Positions 48,202-56,457 of a DNA stretch of 64,000 bases are shown here, in pieces (the stretch's first letter is position 1; the number at the start of each line of letters is the position of its first letter). The DNA lies in assembly GCF_023516435.1 (NCBI RefSeq), contig NZ_CP097332.1, positions 3,968,001 through 4,032,000 of the forward strand, in the 5' to 3' direction. Below the pieces are notes generated by a model. It made no database searches and was not told where the DNA came from. It was given only the letters and a program-made list of their open reading frames with translations. Origin of the DNA: Jatrophihabitans telluris (GTDB taxonomy: Bacteria; Actinomycetota; Actinomycetes; Mycobacteriales; Jatrophihabitantaceae). Position numbers and translations under genes: made by a program.

Positions 48202-48611
48202 TTGAGCCGACGATCGCGGACGACATCCCACAGGGATCCGGCCGCGCCCGCCTTCGGGTCCCAGGCGCCGAACACCAACCGCGACACCCGCGACAGCACG
48301 ACGGCACCGGCGCACATCGTGCACGGTTCGAGGGTCACCACGAGGGTGCACCCGTTGAGCTGCCAGTCCCCGAGAGCCTCGCCCGCGCGGCGCAGGGCCA
48401 CCACCTCGGCGTGTGCCGTCGGATCGAAACGAGCCTCGCGCTCATTGCGACCGGTCGCGATCACCTCGCCTCGGGGCGAGAGGACCACGGCCCCGATCGG
48501 GACGTCGCCGGTGCTCAGCGCCCCCTGGGCCTCGGCCAAGGCCAGCTCCATGGCCAGCTCCAGCGCCAGGTGGGCGTCGCGCGAAGGACGACGGCCGACG
48601 TCCGAACTCAC
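48120..48611 (-). CDS. tadA: tRNA-specific adenosine deaminase
   Basis: A 163-residue zinc enzyme that makes inosine at the wobble base of tRNA-Arg(ACG). Zinc and catalytic residues are HAE (in DPTAHAEVVAL) and PCTMCAG. DVPIGAVVL and the C-terminal LNHRPEVVTGL fit TadA. GTG at 48611 overlaps the stop of the upstream partner gene (GTGA), so I prefer it to longer frames. It lies in a run with two deaminase-associated genes. Confidence 0.93.
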   Translation of the reverse strand: MSSDVGRRPSRDAHLALELAMELALAEAQGALSTGDVPIGAVVLSPRGEVIATGRNEREARFDPTAHAEVVALRRAGEALGDWQLNGCTLVVTLEPCTMCAGAVVLSRVSRLVFGAWDPKAGAAGSLWDVVRDRRLNHRPEVVTGLREAECAALLTEFFAGRR

Positions 48612-49135
48612 CCGCGCACAGCCTCGAACTCGTCGAGGCAGCCGATCCGCTCGCACACCGACTCGATCAGATCCATCGGCAACGTGGACTCGTGCAGCGC
48701 GAGCTCGATCAGTTCGGGACCCTTCATGCCCAGATCCTCCACCAGGTCCGGGTCGCCGAACGGCGCGGCGTCATGACTGACCGTCGACATGCCCTCGGCC
48801 AGCTCGTCGTCGTCGAGGGGATCGCCCCCGATCTCGTCCAGACCATCGGCGAACAGAGCGGCCATCGGGTAGTCATCAGCGGCGTGGCCGTTGGACAGGA
48901 AGACCCGCACCGCCTCCTCGTCCAGGGCGCCGTACCCGCCGGGCGATGCGGCCGAGTCACAGCGCAGCAGCACGGCGTACTCGTCGTCCTGCTCCACGAA
49001 CAAGAACCGAATGGGTTCGTCGAAGTCCCGCAGCAAATCCACGGCGTCGTCAACCGATTCGCAGTCGTCCAGCGTCAGTTCGGTGATTCGCCACCCGCCC
49101 CGATCACCGAGTACCGCGCACGCGAAATGGCTCAC
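48608..49135 (-). CDS. tRNA adenosine deaminase-associated protein
   Basis: A 175-residue acidic protein of the actinobacterial family that always neighbours tadA. It begins MSHFACAVLGDRGGWRITEL, has FLFVEQDDEYAVLLRCD, an acidic DPLDDDELAEG loop, and ends ESVCERIGCLDEFEAVRG. Its 4-bp overlap with tadA suggests translation in step with the deaminase. Molecular role not known. Confidence 0.85.
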   Translation of the reverse strand: MSHFACAVLGDRGGWRITELTLDDCESVDDAVDLLRDFDEPIRFLFVEQDDEYAVLLRCDSAASPGGYGALDEEAVRVFLSNGHAADDYPMAALFADGLDEIGGDPLDDDELAEGMSTVSHDAAPFGDPDLVEDLGMKGPELIELALHESTLPMDLIESVCERIGCLDEFEAVRG

Positions 49136-49142
49136 CGGCGAC

Positions 49143-49631
49143 CTACCGCTGACCGGCCCTGCTGAGCGAGAGCGCGCGCCCGTACTGCTCGGTGAGCCCG
49201 ATCCGATCGAAGATCGTCTCCAGCATCTCGTCCGGGTAGGCGTCCAGGTCGTCGAGGATGCCCTCCATCTCGTCCTCGGCGAGACCCAGATCGGCGAACA
49301 GGTCCAACTCGCCGATCGGCCAGACCTCGTCCAGCTCGTCTTCCTCGGGCGGGTCCTCGCCGAGACGATCCAGCACCTGGGCCGCCAGCGGGAACTCGAC
49401 GGCGGCGGTGAGGTCAGATAGCACCAGGTCGATCCGGCCGCCGTGGGAACGGGCCATCAGGAAGAACTCGTCGTCCACGCTCGCGAGCACGAACGGGCCA
49501 CCCTCGGGTGGTTGGCCGCGTAAGGCGGAGAGCAGCACACCGAGGTCGTCGAGGACGGACGGCGGCAGCGGCTCGCAACGCCATAGCCCGCCGTCCCGGA
49601 AGGACGCGAGAGCAAAACCACGCTGTGCCAT
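49143..49631 (-). CDS. Second tRNA adenosine deaminase-associated protein (paralogue)
   Basis: A 162-residue acidic protein resembling its downstream neighbour in length, layout and ending (LETIFDRIGLTEQYGRAL compared with IESVCERIGCLDEFEAV). It opens MAQRGFALASFRDGGLW and has EDPPEEDELDEVWPIGELDLFADLGL. Probably arose by duplication; it lies 7 bp from the other copy and heads the tadA operon. SD GGAGG about ten bases upstream of the ATG. Confidence 0.8.
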   Translation of the reverse strand: MAQRGFALASFRDGGLWRCEPLPPSVLDDLGVLLSALRGQPPEGGPFVLASVDDEFFLMARSHGGRIDLVLSDLTAAVEFPLAAQVLDRLGEDPPEEDELDEVWPIGELDLFADLGLAEDEMEGILDDLDAYPDEMLETIFDRIGLTEQYGRALSLSRAGQR

Positions 49632-50007
49632 GACCGAAAGGCCTCCTGCACCCCACTGGTGGGTGCCATCGATGTCGGATCCTGATCGAGTTGTCGGATG
49701 GAATCGTATGGACAGTTGTGGGCGGCTGCGGACAACGCCATCCGGAACCGTTCATCCCGGATGTCAGTGTCGATCGTGGCACGTCCTGTTCGCGAACAAC
49801 AGTCCGTATCCCCGGGCACGTCACGGCGACCGGCGGGGCCGCTCACACCGCCACCGCCGCGGCCGTCCGGGTACGGCGGCCATCCGGGGAGGCGCAGATC
49901 ACGCGGGTGGGTCGCTACGTTCCTATCTCGTGTCGGGCAGGCATCAGAACGGTCACGCTCAGCTACGAGCCAGGCAATGTCGGTGACTTCACGACTACCG
50001 TCGAGGG
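49632..50007. other. Divergent non-coding gap between the tadA operon and tyrA
   Basis: About 376 bp with no convincing gene, RNA or repeat. It must hold the promoters of both divergent transcripts, but I see no hexamer pair good enough to assign. Open frames here have poor composition and no RBS. Confidence 0.5.
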
Positions 50008-51147
50008 GTGCCTGCAACCCTGACTCGGATCGCCGTCCTCGGCCTCGGCCTGATCGGTGGATCGGTGCTGCGCGCCCTTGATTCCGGCGGCTACCCGGTG
50101 GTCGGCTACGACCCGGACCCGGGGGAGTCCGGTGCCGCCCGCGGCGCGGGCTTCGACCTGGCCCCTTCGGCCGCGGCCGCGGTCACCGGTGCGGACCTCG
50201 TGATCCTGGCGATGCCGCTCCCCCAGCTTCCAGCGGCGCTGGCCGAGATCCGCCCCGCGCTGGCGGCCGACGCCATCGTCACCGACGTCGGCACCCTCAA
50301 AGCGCCCGTACTCGGCCAGGTTCGCAGCCAGCTACCCGGCGTGAAGTTCGTCGGCGGCCACCCGCTGGCCGGCACCGAGCAGTCCGGCTTCCTGGCCTCG
50401 GACCCGATGCTCTTCCGGGACGCCCCCTGGTCCCTGACCCTGGAGGACGACACCGACCTCGACGCCTGGCTGACCCTGGCCACGCTGCTGTGCGACCTCG
50501 GCGCCAAGCCGGTGCCCACGACCGCCGCTGAGCAGGACACCGCGATCGCCCGAGTCATCGGGCTGCCGCATGTGCTGGCCGAGGCGCTGGCCCTGACCGG
50601 TCTGCACGGCGGCGAGCTCGGATTGTCGCTGGCGGCCGGTTCGTACATGTCCGGCAGCCGCGTAGCCAGGACCCGTCCGGAGCTGGTCGCCACCTGGTGC
50701 GACGGCAACGAGGCCTTGGTCAGTGCGCTCGACGACGCCATCTCCTGGCTGTCCTCCAGCCGGGACTCCCTCGCCGCCGGCGGTTCGATCCTGCCGTTGG
50801 CGCGCGCCGGCCATCACGCCCGGATGGACTGGGAGAACCGCGCGTTCCTGCCGGTGGATCTGCCTGCCGACGTGTCCGCGCTGCGCGAGCACGGCCGCAG
50901 CGGCGGCTGGATCACCGCGGTGATCGACCTCTCCGGCACCGGCGTCGACGCGGCCACCGGCGCGGCCGCCGATAAAGCCGCTAACAAAGCCGCTAACAAC
51001 GCGGACGACAGCCCGTACAGCCACGACAACGCCCTGCCCCAGACGGACGCGGGCATCCGACTGCTGGGCATGCGCCCGGTGTCGACGATCGTCCGTGAGG
51101 CGCACCAGCACGCCCGCTCCGACCGGGCGACCAGCGGCCACAGCTGA
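50008..51147 (+). CDS. tyrA: Prephenate dehydrogenase
   Basis: A 379-residue NAD-dependent enzyme of tyrosine synthesis. The dinucleotide loop is IAVLGLGLIGGSVLRAL; VTDVGTLKAPV, GGHPLAGTEQSGF (catalytic His) and GLPHVLAEALAL follow as in TyrA. The C-terminus has a low-complexity DKAANKAANNADD stretch (short 15-bp duplication) and DAGIRLLGMRP. GTG start. Followed at 17 bp by the asparaginase gene. Confidence 0.9.
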   Translation: MPATLTRIAVLGLGLIGGSVLRALDSGGYPVVGYDPDPGESGAARGAGFDLAPSAAAAVTGADLVILAMPLPQLPAALAEIRPALAADAIVTDVGTLKAPVLGQVRSQLPGVKFVGGHPLAGTEQSGFLASDPMLFRDAPWSLTLEDDTDLDAWLTLATLLCDLGAKPVPTTAAEQDTAIARVIGLPHVLAEALALTGLHGGELGLSLAAGSYMSGSRVARTRPELVATWCDGNEALVSALDDAISWLSSSRDSLAAGGSILPLARAGHHARMDWENRAFLPVDLPADVSALREHGRSGGWITAVIDLSGTGVDAATGAAADKAANKAANNADDSPYSHDNALPQTDAGIRLLGMRPVSTIVREAHQHARSDRATSGHS

Positions 51148-51164
51148 CCAGCGACAATCGGGGC

Positions 51165-52130
51165 ATGATCCGCATCCAGCCCGGCCCCGTCCTTGTCGAA
51201 GTCGAACGCAGCGGCGTGGTCGAATCGGTCCACACCGGCCACGTGATCGTCCTCGACGCCGACGGCACCGTGCGGTCCAGCACCGGCGATCCCGACCAGC
51301 CGATCTTCGGCCGATCCAGCCTCAAACCGCTGCAAGCGGTCGGACTTCTGCGCGCAGGTCATCCATCCGACGATCTGAGCGAGGTCGCCCTGGCCGCGGC
51401 CAGCCATTCCGGCTCGGATGAGCACCTTCGCCGGATCGAGGCGGCGCTCAATTCCGACGGCCTCACCGAGCAGGATCTGGAATGCCCACCGGACCTGCCC
51501 ATCGGCCTGGCCGAGCGTCGCAAGTACCTCACCGAGGGACGCAGCGAACGAAGGCTGGCCATGAACTGCTCCGGCAAGCACACCGCGATGCTGCGAACCA
51601 GCCTCCGCAACCGGTGGCCGATCTCGGGGTACCTCGCGCCTGACCACCCGCTGCAGGCGCACCTGGCGGCGACCGTGGCCCAACTGTGCGGCGAGCCGGT
51701 GGCGGCGACCGGCGTCGACGGCTGTGGCGCCCCGTTGTTCGGACTGAGCCTGTCCGGCATCGCCCGGGCATTCAGCCGGATGGCCTCGGCGACCGGTGGC
51801 GAGCTGCACACGGTGGCCGAGGCGATGCGCCAGTACCCGGATCTGGTGGGTGGCAGCGGACGAGCTGTGACCCGGCTGATGCAGGGCGTGCCCGGGCTGA
51901 TCGCCAAGGATGGGGCGGAGGGCGTCTTCGCCGCGGCGCTGCCCGACGGTGGCGCGGTCGCACTCAAGATCGACGACGGCGCCGAACGGGCGGCTCAGGT
52001 TGCGGTCGTCGCCGCACTCCGACAGCTGGGAGTCTCCGGCGCCGCGCTGGACGAGCTCGGCGTCCTCGAAGTCCTCGGCGGCGGATCACCGGTCGGACGG
52101 ATTCGCCCGGCACTGCCTCTCCGGCACTGA
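51165..52130 (+). CDS. L-asparaginase II (thermolabile, Rhizobium-type)
   Basis: A 321-residue asparaginase of the PF06089 type, unrelated to E. coli AnsA/B. Characteristic are FGRSSLKPLQAVGLL, ASHSGSDEHL, the catalytic MNCSGKHTAML, and GVDGCGAPLFGLSL; PDLVGGSGRAVTRLM closes the site. It hydrolyses asparagine to aspartate and ammonia in the cytoplasm. The stop codon sits in the first copy of a 14-bp repeat. Confidence 0.9.
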   Translation: MIRIQPGPVLVEVERSGVVESVHTGHVIVLDADGTVRSSTGDPDQPIFGRSSLKPLQAVGLLRAGHPSDDLSEVALAAASHSGSDEHLRRIEAALNSDGLTEQDLECPPDLPIGLAERRKYLTEGRSERRLAMNCSGKHTAMLRTSLRNRWPISGYLAPDHPLQAHLAATVAQLCGEPVAATGVDGCGAPLFGLSLSGIARAFSRMASATGGELHTVAEAMRQYPDLVGGSGRAVTRLMQGVPGLIAKDGAEGVFAAALPDGGAVALKIDDGAERAAQVAVVAALRQLGVSGAALDELGVLEVLGGGSPVGRIRPALPLRH

Positions 52131-52186
52131 CTCTCCGGCACTGCCTCTCCGGCAGTGACGCTCCGGCACTGACCCTCCGGCAGTGA
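52117..52186. repeat. Five-copy 14-bp tandem repeat at the asparaginase stop codon
   Basis: Units of CTCTCCGGCACTGA and close variants at 52117, 52131, 52145, 52159 and 52173. The first contains the asparaginase TGA stop; four of five copies keep a TGA. Confidence 0.95.
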
Positions 52187-52297
52187 CCGTTCCGCGCCGG
52201 CCCGCGGCACGGACGCGGGACACTCGCAGCTGTGACATAGACCGTCCGGGGCCGGCGCGGTCCGACCTGCCCGCCAGAACGTCGTAGCCTCTCCGCT

Positions 52298-54808
52298 ATG
52301 ACCGACGTACAGGCCGCTCGCAAGGAGCAGCTATCAGGACAGGCAGCGGCGCCCGCCCTGACCGCCAGCATCTCGCTCCCGGAGCGGTTGAGCTATCGCG
52401 TCAAGCGCGTGCTGCTCGGACCACCGCTGGTCTCGAGCCAGATGCACGAGGAGAAGCTGTCCAAGCGGCTGGCCCTCGGTGTGCTGTCCAGCGACTGCAT
52501 CTCCTCCTCCGCCTACGGCACCGAGGAGATGCTGATCATCCTGCTCGGGGTGTTCGGCCTCGCCGGCTTCCACATCCTCGCGCCGATGACCGCGGTCATC
52601 CTGGTCATCCTGGTGCTCATGACGCTCTCCTACCGGGAGGTCGTCATGGTCTACACCCGGGCCGGAGGTTCCTACGTCGTCTGCCGGGAGAACTTCGGCT
52701 ACAAGATGGCCCAGGTCGCGGCCGTCGCCCTGCTGATCGACTACATCGTCACGGTCGCCGTGCAGACCGCGGCCGCGGTGGCCGCCATCACCTCGGGCAT
52801 CCACGGGCTGATCCCGTACAAGACCGAGATCTGCATCGTCCTCATCATCCTGCTGGCGTACGGAAACCTGCGCGGTATCAAGGAGGCAGGACAGGCTTTC
52901 GCCTTCCCGACCTACTTCTTCTTCATCTCGGTCACCGTCGTCATCGTGATCGGCGTGGGACGGGAGATCTTCGGCGACCTGCCCAAGTACGGTCTCGATC
53001 GTGTCGTGGGCGGCGAGCATCAGCTGCCGATCGTCGACGGGGGTCATCCCATCCTGTCCGGGCTGGCGATCTTCTACCTGCTCAAAGCGTTCGCCAACGG
53101 TGGCGCCTCACTGACCGGGCTGGAAGCCATCTCCGACGGAGTGAGCGCGTTCCAGGCCCCGAACGGACCGAACGCCCGCCGCACCCTCGGCATCATGTCG
53201 GCGATGCTGGCCTTCCTGGTCATCGGCATCGGTTACCTGTCGATGCAGACCCACGCCGCGCCGTTCCACGACGGCACGCCCACGGTCATCTCCCAGGTGG
53301 TGCGGGCGTCCTTCGGTGAGGGCACCATCGGCCACATCGGCTTCGTGATCGTGCAGTTCGCGACGGCCCTGATCCTGATCACCGGCGCGAACACCCCGTT
53401 CACCGGCTTCCCGTTCCTGGCCAACTTCGTCGCCGAGGACTCGTTCCTGCCCCGCCAGTTGACTCGCCGCGGACACCGGCTCGCCTTCAGCAACGGCATC
53501 TTCATCCTGACCTTCTTCTCGATCGTGCTGCTGATCGCGGGACGGGCCAACGTCGACAAGCTGGTGCCCTTCTACTCCCTCGGCGTGTTCACCGGCTTCA
53601 CCCTCGCCGGCTTCGGGATGGCGAAGTACCACACCATTCACAAGGAGGCCGGGTGGAAGAAGAAGTGGTGGATCAACGCCTCCGGCGGGGCACTGTCGCT
53701 GGCGATCGTGCTGATCACCGCGGTGGTCAAGTTCACCGAGGGCGCCTGGGTGGTGCTGGTGGTGGCTCCGCTGCTGTGGCTGTTGCTGATGCGGCTCAAC
53801 CAGCAGTACCGGGCCGAAGCACGCTCGCTGGACCTGGTCACGTCCTCGCCCCGGTTCGGCAAGGGCGGTTCGGCCCACTACGCCCGCCATGTCGTGCTGG
53901 TCTTCGTCGACCGTCTGGACCTGGCCGTCGTGCGCGCGCTGCGCTACGCGGGTTCGCTCCGGCCCACCGAGCTGCGCGCGGTCCACATCTCCCTCGATGA
54001 CGAGCGGGCCAAGGAGCTGGAACGCGAGTGGATCGAGCGCGGCCTCGGCGACCGGGTCCCGTTGGAGATCGTCGAGTGCCCGGACCGGCGCCTGATCAGG
54101 GCAGCGAGCGAGACCGCGCTCGGAGCCGTCGTCGGCGAGCGGGCCGAGGTCACGGTCTTGCTGCCGCGCCGGACGTTCCGACGGCTGTCCCAGCGCCTGC
54201 TGCACGACCGGACCGCCGATCGCATCGCCAACGCGATGGCCAAGATCCCGCACGTCTCGGCCACCATCGTCCCGTTCGACACGACACTGGACGAAGTCCA
54301 GGAACAGGAACTCGAACGCCAGCGGGCCAAGGCCGAGAAGAAGCTGGCGATGCCCACCCTGGACGCCGAGGCCCCCGACCACGTCGGGGCTCCCGAGATC
54401 GAACCGACGGCTCCCGGCGAGGGCACCGGCGCGGTGTCCCCGACCCGCGCACCGGAACCGTCCGGTCGCGGCGAGGACGAGGCGAGCACCGAACCTGAGA
54501 TCGAGGCCGAGCCGGACGAGAACGGCGTGATCCCGATCGCCGGGGTGAAGTGGAAGCAACGGGTCACGATCCAGGGCCGGATCAAGATCGTCCAGGTCGG
54601 CACCACGGCCGGCAAGTCGCTGGAGGCACAGGTTTTCGACGAGACGGGCGGCATGCGGTTGCTTTTCTTCGGACGCACCCGGATCCCCGGCATCGAACCT
54701 GGTTCGGTGGTGCGCGTCAGCGGCACGGTCGGTGAGTACAAGGGCCACCTGGCGCTGGCCAATCCTCGCTACGAGCTCTTGCCTGCTGAGTCGGGGACCA
54801 AAACCTGA
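52298..54808 (+). CDS. KimA-like APC transporter fused to a C-terminal OB-fold domain
   Basis: An 836-residue protein. Residues 30-500 form about twelve helices of the APC superfamily and match the KimA potassium importer pattern (KRLALGVLSSDCISSSAYGTE, read in parts, YREVVMVYTRAGGSYVV, LLKAFANGGASLTGLEAISDG). Residues 520-660 are a cytosolic universal-stress-like domain (HVVLVFVDRLDLAVVRALRY). After a Glu/Pro-rich linker, residues 745-830 are an OB fold (WKQRVTIQGRIKIVQVG ... FFGRTRIPGIEPGSVVRVSG), like the separate OB protein encoded beside such permeases in other actinobacteria. KimA proteins are c-di-AMP-inhibited, which fits the riboswitch at 63209. Confidence 0.8.
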   Translation: MTDVQAARKEQLSGQAAAPALTASISLPERLSYRVKRVLLGPPLVSSQMHEEKLSKRLALGVLSSDCISSSAYGTEEMLIILLGVFGLAGFHILAPMTAVILVILVLMTLSYREVVMVYTRAGGSYVVCRENFGYKMAQVAAVALLIDYIVTVAVQTAAAVAAITSGIHGLIPYKTEICIVLIILLAYGNLRGIKEAGQAFAFPTYFFFISVTVVIVIGVGREIFGDLPKYGLDRVVGGEHQLPIVDGGHPILSGLAIFYLLKAFANGGASLTGLEAISDGVSAFQAPNGPNARRTLGIMSAMLAFLVIGIGYLSMQTHAAPFHDGTPTVISQVVRASFGEGTIGHIGFVIVQFATALILITGANTPFTGFPFLANFVAEDSFLPRQLTRRGHRLAFSNGIFILTFFSIVLLIAGRANVDKLVPFYSLGVFTGFTLAGFGMAKYHTIHKEAGWKKKWWINASGGALSLAIVLITAVVKFTEGAWVVLVVAPLLWLLLMRLNQQYRAEARSLDLVTSSPRFGKGGSAHYARHVVLVFVDRLDLAVVRALRYAGSLRPTELRAVHISLDDERAKELEREWIERGLGDRVPLEIVECPDRRLIRAASETALGAVVGERAEVTVLLPRRTFRRLSQRLLHDRTADRIANAMAKIPHVSATIVPFDTTLDEVQEQELERQRAKAEKKLAMPTLDAEAPDHVGAPEIEPTAPGEGTGAVSPTRAPEPSGRGEDEASTEPEIEAEPDENGVIPIAGVKWKQRVTIQGRIKIVQVGTTAGKSLEAQVFDETGGMRLLFFGRTRIPGIEPGSVVRVSGTVGEYKGHLALANPRYELLPAESGTKT

Positions 54809-54962
54809 GAGTGGACGTGCGCCTCAGGCCCGCGCAGTGGGTGCCGGACGGCCCACCCGGACCCGGCGTTTTGGAGCTGGCGGGCGCCCTCCCCTATGCT
54901 GAGCACGCCTTCCAGCGGGGCTAAGATAGTGCGGTTGCCTGAAGGGTCCCTTCGGGTGGCAC

Positions 54963-55035
54963 GCCCTCATCGTCTAGTGGCCTAGGACGCCGCCCTTTCA
55001 CGGCGGTAGCACGGGTTCGAATCCCGTTGGGGGTA
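54963..55035 (+). tRNA. tRNA-Glu (anticodon TTC)
   Basis: Seventy-three bases. Acceptor GCCCTCA pairs TGGGGGT with two G-U pairs, anticodon stem GCCGCC/GGCGGT with loop CTTTCAC, T-arm CGGGTTCGAATCCCG. First of the Glu-Asp-Phe tRNA group common in actinobacteria. Confidence 0.93.
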
Positions 55036-55162
55036 CGGCAGCCGGTCACATGGCCGCGATTCGGTAGCGGACGCGGACGCGTGTAGGGTTGCTGAGGTTT
55101 CGCAGGTGACCGGGTTTCGCTGGCCCGGGTTGCACGCGAGTTGTACACAAGAGGCCTACCAA

Positions 55163-55236
55163 GGCCCCGTAGCGCAGTTGGTTAGCGCGCCGCCCTGTCA
55201 CGGCGGAGGTCGCGGGTTCGAGTCCCGTCGGGGTCG
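55163..55236 (+). tRNA. tRNA-Asp (anticodon GTC)
   Basis: Seventy-four bases. Acceptor GGCCCCG/CGGGGTC, discriminator G, anticodon loop CTGTCAC, T-arm GCGGGTTCGAGTCCCGT. Lies 127 bp after tRNA-Glu and is followed by a hairpin terminator. Confidence 0.95.
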
Positions 55237-55249
55237 CTCCACAGCGAAT

Positions 55250-55281
55250 GAAGGCCCGGTCTCGGTAGAGGCCGGGCCTTC
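55250..55281 (+). terminator. Terminator after tRNA-Asp
   Basis: GAAGGCCCGG (55250-55259) pairs with CCGGGCCTTC (55272-55281), a 10-bp GC-rich stem with a 12-base loop and a TCGTCTTCGTC tail. Confidence 0.8.
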
Positions 55282-55313
55282 GTCGTCTTCGTCCGTCCTG
55301 CCATGCTGGTCCG

Positions 55314-56078
55314 ATGAGCTCCTCCGCAGCGCCCGTGCTGCTCGCAATCGCGCACGGCACCCGCGACCGCGCCGGGATCGCCGTGCTGGAGCGGCTGGCC
55401 GAAGCGGTCCGTGCCGAACTCGCCCGCCAAGGCCAGTCCGGAGTCGGCCGCCAGGGCCAGTCCGGAGTCAGCGTCCAGCTCTGCTACGTCGACGTGGCCG
55501 CACCGAGCCTGGCCGATTCCCTGGCCGGCCTGCACGGTCCGGTCGTGGCGGTCCCGTTGTTGCTGGCCACCGGGTACCACGTCGCGATCGACATTCCTGC
55601 TGTCGTGGACGGCTATCCAGACCAGATCACGGTCACCGAGCCGATCGGGCCGGACGAACGGATCAGCCGCGTCGTCCAAGCCCGCCTGGACGAACTCGGC
55701 ACGCCCGCACCCGAGGGGATCGTCGTGGTGGCGGCGGGCTCGTCCGATCCCGCCGCACGCGACCAGCTCGCCGAGGTTGCCGGGCACCTACAGGCTGGGT
55801 ACCGGCATCGTGTGCTCATCGGACAGCTGACCGACGCCGACCCGCTGGCCGGCGTCGGTCCCGGCACGGTCGTGGCGAACTACCTGCTCGCGCCGGGGTT
55901 CTTCGACTCGAAGCTGCGGCGGATCGCCGCTCCACGCCCGGTCTCAGCACCGATCGGAGCCCACCCGCTTGTCGCCGAACGGATCGTCGAGCTCTACCGC
56001 AAGGGGTGTGATCAGCTGGCGATCGGTGCCGGGCCGACCGGTCGAACCCAGTTGGGTGCTGAGCGTCGGGACCTGTAA
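55314..56078 (+). CDS. Sirohydrochlorin/cobaltochelatase-like CbiX protein
   Basis: A 254-residue chelatase of the CbiX type, inserting iron or cobalt into sirohydrochlorin. The metal-site histidine is in LLAIAHGTRDRAG; the second-domain VAVPLLLATGYHVAIDIP gives the other His pair. It appears as a two-domain form. Residues 38-54 contain a tandem duplication RQGQSGVG/RQGQSGVS from a 24-bp DNA repeat. The gene sits between tRNA-Asp and tRNA-Phe, away from other sirohaem genes. Confidence 0.82.
   Translation: MSSSAAPVLLAIAHGTRDRAGIAVLERLAEAVRAELARQGQSGVGRQGQSGVSVQLCYVDVAAPSLADSLAGLHGPVVAVPLLLATGYHVAIDIPAVVDGYPDQITVTEPIGPDERISRVVQARLDELGTPAPEGIVVVAAGSSDPAARDQLAEVAGHLQAGYRHRVLIGQLTDADPLAGVGPGTVVANYLLAPGFFDSKLRRIAAPRPVSAPIGAHPLVAERIVELYRKGCDQLAIGAGPTGRTQLGAERRDL
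55429..55476 (+). repeat. 24-bp duplication inside the chelatase gene
   Basis: Two near-identical 24-bp copies with core GGCCAGTCCGGAGTC encode the repeated Arg-Gln-Gly-Gln-Ser-Gly-Val segment. In-frame, so harmless to reading. Confidence 0.85.
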
Positions 56079-56116
56079 ACTTCGGCAGGCCCGCGGTCCT
56101 CGACGGCGGGTGGTTC

Positions 56117-56193
56117 GGCCAGGTAGCTCAGTTGGTACGAGCGACCGCCTGAAAAGCGGTAGGTCGGCAGTTCGATCCTGCCCCTGGCCACCA
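56117..56193 (+). tRNA. tRNA-Phe (anticodon GAA)
   Basis: Seventy-seven bases including encoded CCA. Acceptor GGCCAGG/CCTGGCC, discriminator A, anticodon loop CTGAAAA, T-loop TTCGATC. Third tRNA of the Glu-Asp-Phe group. Confidence 0.95.
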
Positions 56194-56457
56194 ACAGATC
56201 GCGCAGAATCCCTGGGCTCCAGAAGCGGGGCCACAGTGTTGGAACCATTCTCTGGTAGCCACCGGTAAGCCAGGTTTGGACAGGGCGCGGCACGTGGCCG
56301 GAGCGATCGCCAACGACAACCGGGACCACCTCGGTCCGGTCCAGAGCCTGCGTGCGGCCGGGCGTCGCGACCGTCGGGAAGCCGCTGGCGCTCTTGCGGG
56401 CTGCCGTTCGCGCATCCGTCCCTTCCGGAATAAGCGCGTCGATGACCGCAGCGCTGT

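Noticed and set aside
53108-54748. Long minus-strand open frame opposite the KimA-like gene
   Set aside because: His/Asp/Gln/Arg-rich shadow composition, with clear membrane helices and domains on the plus strand instead.
56194-56457. Open frames after tRNA-Phe
   Set aside because: Short, Arg-rich, without RBS, and partly antisense to the FrcK-like gene; the gap seems non-coding.
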